Below, piece after piece: positions 63,687 to 64,000 of a stretch of DNA of 64,000 nt. The notes below the pieces were generated by a model, which worked only from the letters and a program-made list of their open reading frames with translations, made no database searches and was not told where the DNA came from. Origin of the DNA: Citrobacter braakii (GTDB taxonomy: Bacteria > Pseudomonadota > Gammaproteobacteria > Enterobacterales > Enterobacteriaceae). Where the stretch lies: positions 1 to 64,000 of the forward strand of contig NZ_NAEW01000007.1 of the NCBI RefSeq assembly GCF_002075345.1, in the 5' to 3' direction. Made by a program: the position numbers and the translations under genes. Positions within the stretch are counted from its first letter, which is position 1. Every line of letters starts with the position of its first letter.

Positions 63687-64000
63687 ATGAAGAAATTGCT
63701 CCCCATCCTTATCGGCCTGAGCCTGTCGGGGTTCACTACTTTGAGCCAGGCTGAAAACCTGATGCAGGTTTATCAGCAAGCACGCCTGAGCAACCCGGAA
63801 TTGCGTAAATCCGCCGCCGATCGCGATGCTGCATTCGAAAAAATTAACGAAGCGCGTAGCCCATTACTGCCGCAACTAGGTTTAGGTGCCGATTACACCT
63901 ACAGCAATGGCTACCGTGATGCAAATGGCGTCAACTCCAACGCAACCAGCGCGTCATTACAATTGACTCAGACGCTGTTCGACATGTCTAAATGGCGTGC
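63687..64000 (+). CDS. tolC: Outer-membrane efflux channel TolC (3' part outside window)
   Basis: The first 105 codons are in the window. Sec signal peptide (MKKLLPILIGLSLSGFTTLS, then QA cleavage), followed by the mature N-terminus ENLMQVYQQARLSNPELR, nearly identical to E. coli. An in-frame ATG two codons earlier (63681) would give MQMKK; the 63687 start is the established one, and ACAAGGAATGC supplies the ribosome-binding site. TolC is the trimeric outer-membrane exit duct for AcrAB-type efflux and type I secretion. Confidence 0.97.
   Translation, partial: MKKLLPILIGLSLSGFTTLSQAENLMQVYQQARLSNPELRKSAADRDAAFEKINEARSPLLPQLGLGADYTYSNGYRDANGVNSNATSASLQLTQTLFDMSKWR

Overview
The window is enterobacterial chromosome. 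The stretch from gss to tolC (about 21.4-64 kb) has the gene order and protein sequences of the Escherichia/Salmonella/Citrobacter group: hyb hydrogenase-2 operon, exbBD, metC, yqhD, dkgA, parC, qseBC, parE, cpdA, nudF, tolC. A YdeP-like oxidoreductase beside gss, an intact yghX, a methyl-accepting chemotaxis protein and three small unknown genes before exbD point to Citrobacter or a close relative rather than E. coli K-12. This species call is an inference.

The left third (1-20.3 kb) is accessory DNA. It opens with the end of a large integrative element: a ParA gene (1-637, partial) and a 49-nt copy of the 3' end of tRNA-Phe (722-770), so the element sits in a phe tRNA gene and continues to the left. 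Next come an orphan PAAR/S-pyocin-type toxin with its DUF6392 immunity gene (1181-3426) and a complete IS3-family element (3525-4753).

From 4.75 to 12.9 kb lies an AT-rich, mirror-image region. A three-gene regulatory module (ToxR/CadC-like membrane regulator, small ToxS-like membrane protein, PapI/FaeA-like winged helix) is present twice, in inverted orientation. Each module reads toward a different output gene: a secreted two-domain fimbrial-type adhesin on the left, and a C10-family (streptopain-like) cysteine protease with C-terminal beta-rich repeats, but no signal or propeptide, on the right. The left module is cut by the IS3 element and carries frameshifts; the right one is largely intact. 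IS relics litter the middle.

From 13.0 to 20.3 kb is a tightly overlapping minus-strand glycan operon: a TagF-like glycerophosphotransferase, three GT2 glycosyltransferases, a DUF4422-GT8 fusion, and a UDP-galactopyranose mutase (glf) that has lost its 5' part. Its breakpoint near 20.29 kb coincides with the loss of the 5' part of a plus-strand gene, so this looks like a deletion or insertion junction with conserved chromosome.

The right two thirds is core genome. It covers glutathionylspermidine metabolism, nickel-iron hydrogenase-2 with its maturation genes, TonB energisation, methionine synthesis, aldehyde detoxification, topoisomerase IV, the QseBC two-component system, quinone reduction, cAMP breakdown and outer-membrane efflux. 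Regulatory sites that can be read directly include a sigma-28-type promoter before the chemotaxis gene, a MetJ box before metC, a probable Fur box before exbB, a PmrA/QseB-type box between ygiW and qseB, and a mar/sox/rob box before tolC. An unexpected core feature is a TrkG-type (rather than TrkH-type) potassium transporter between ygiQ and ftsP.
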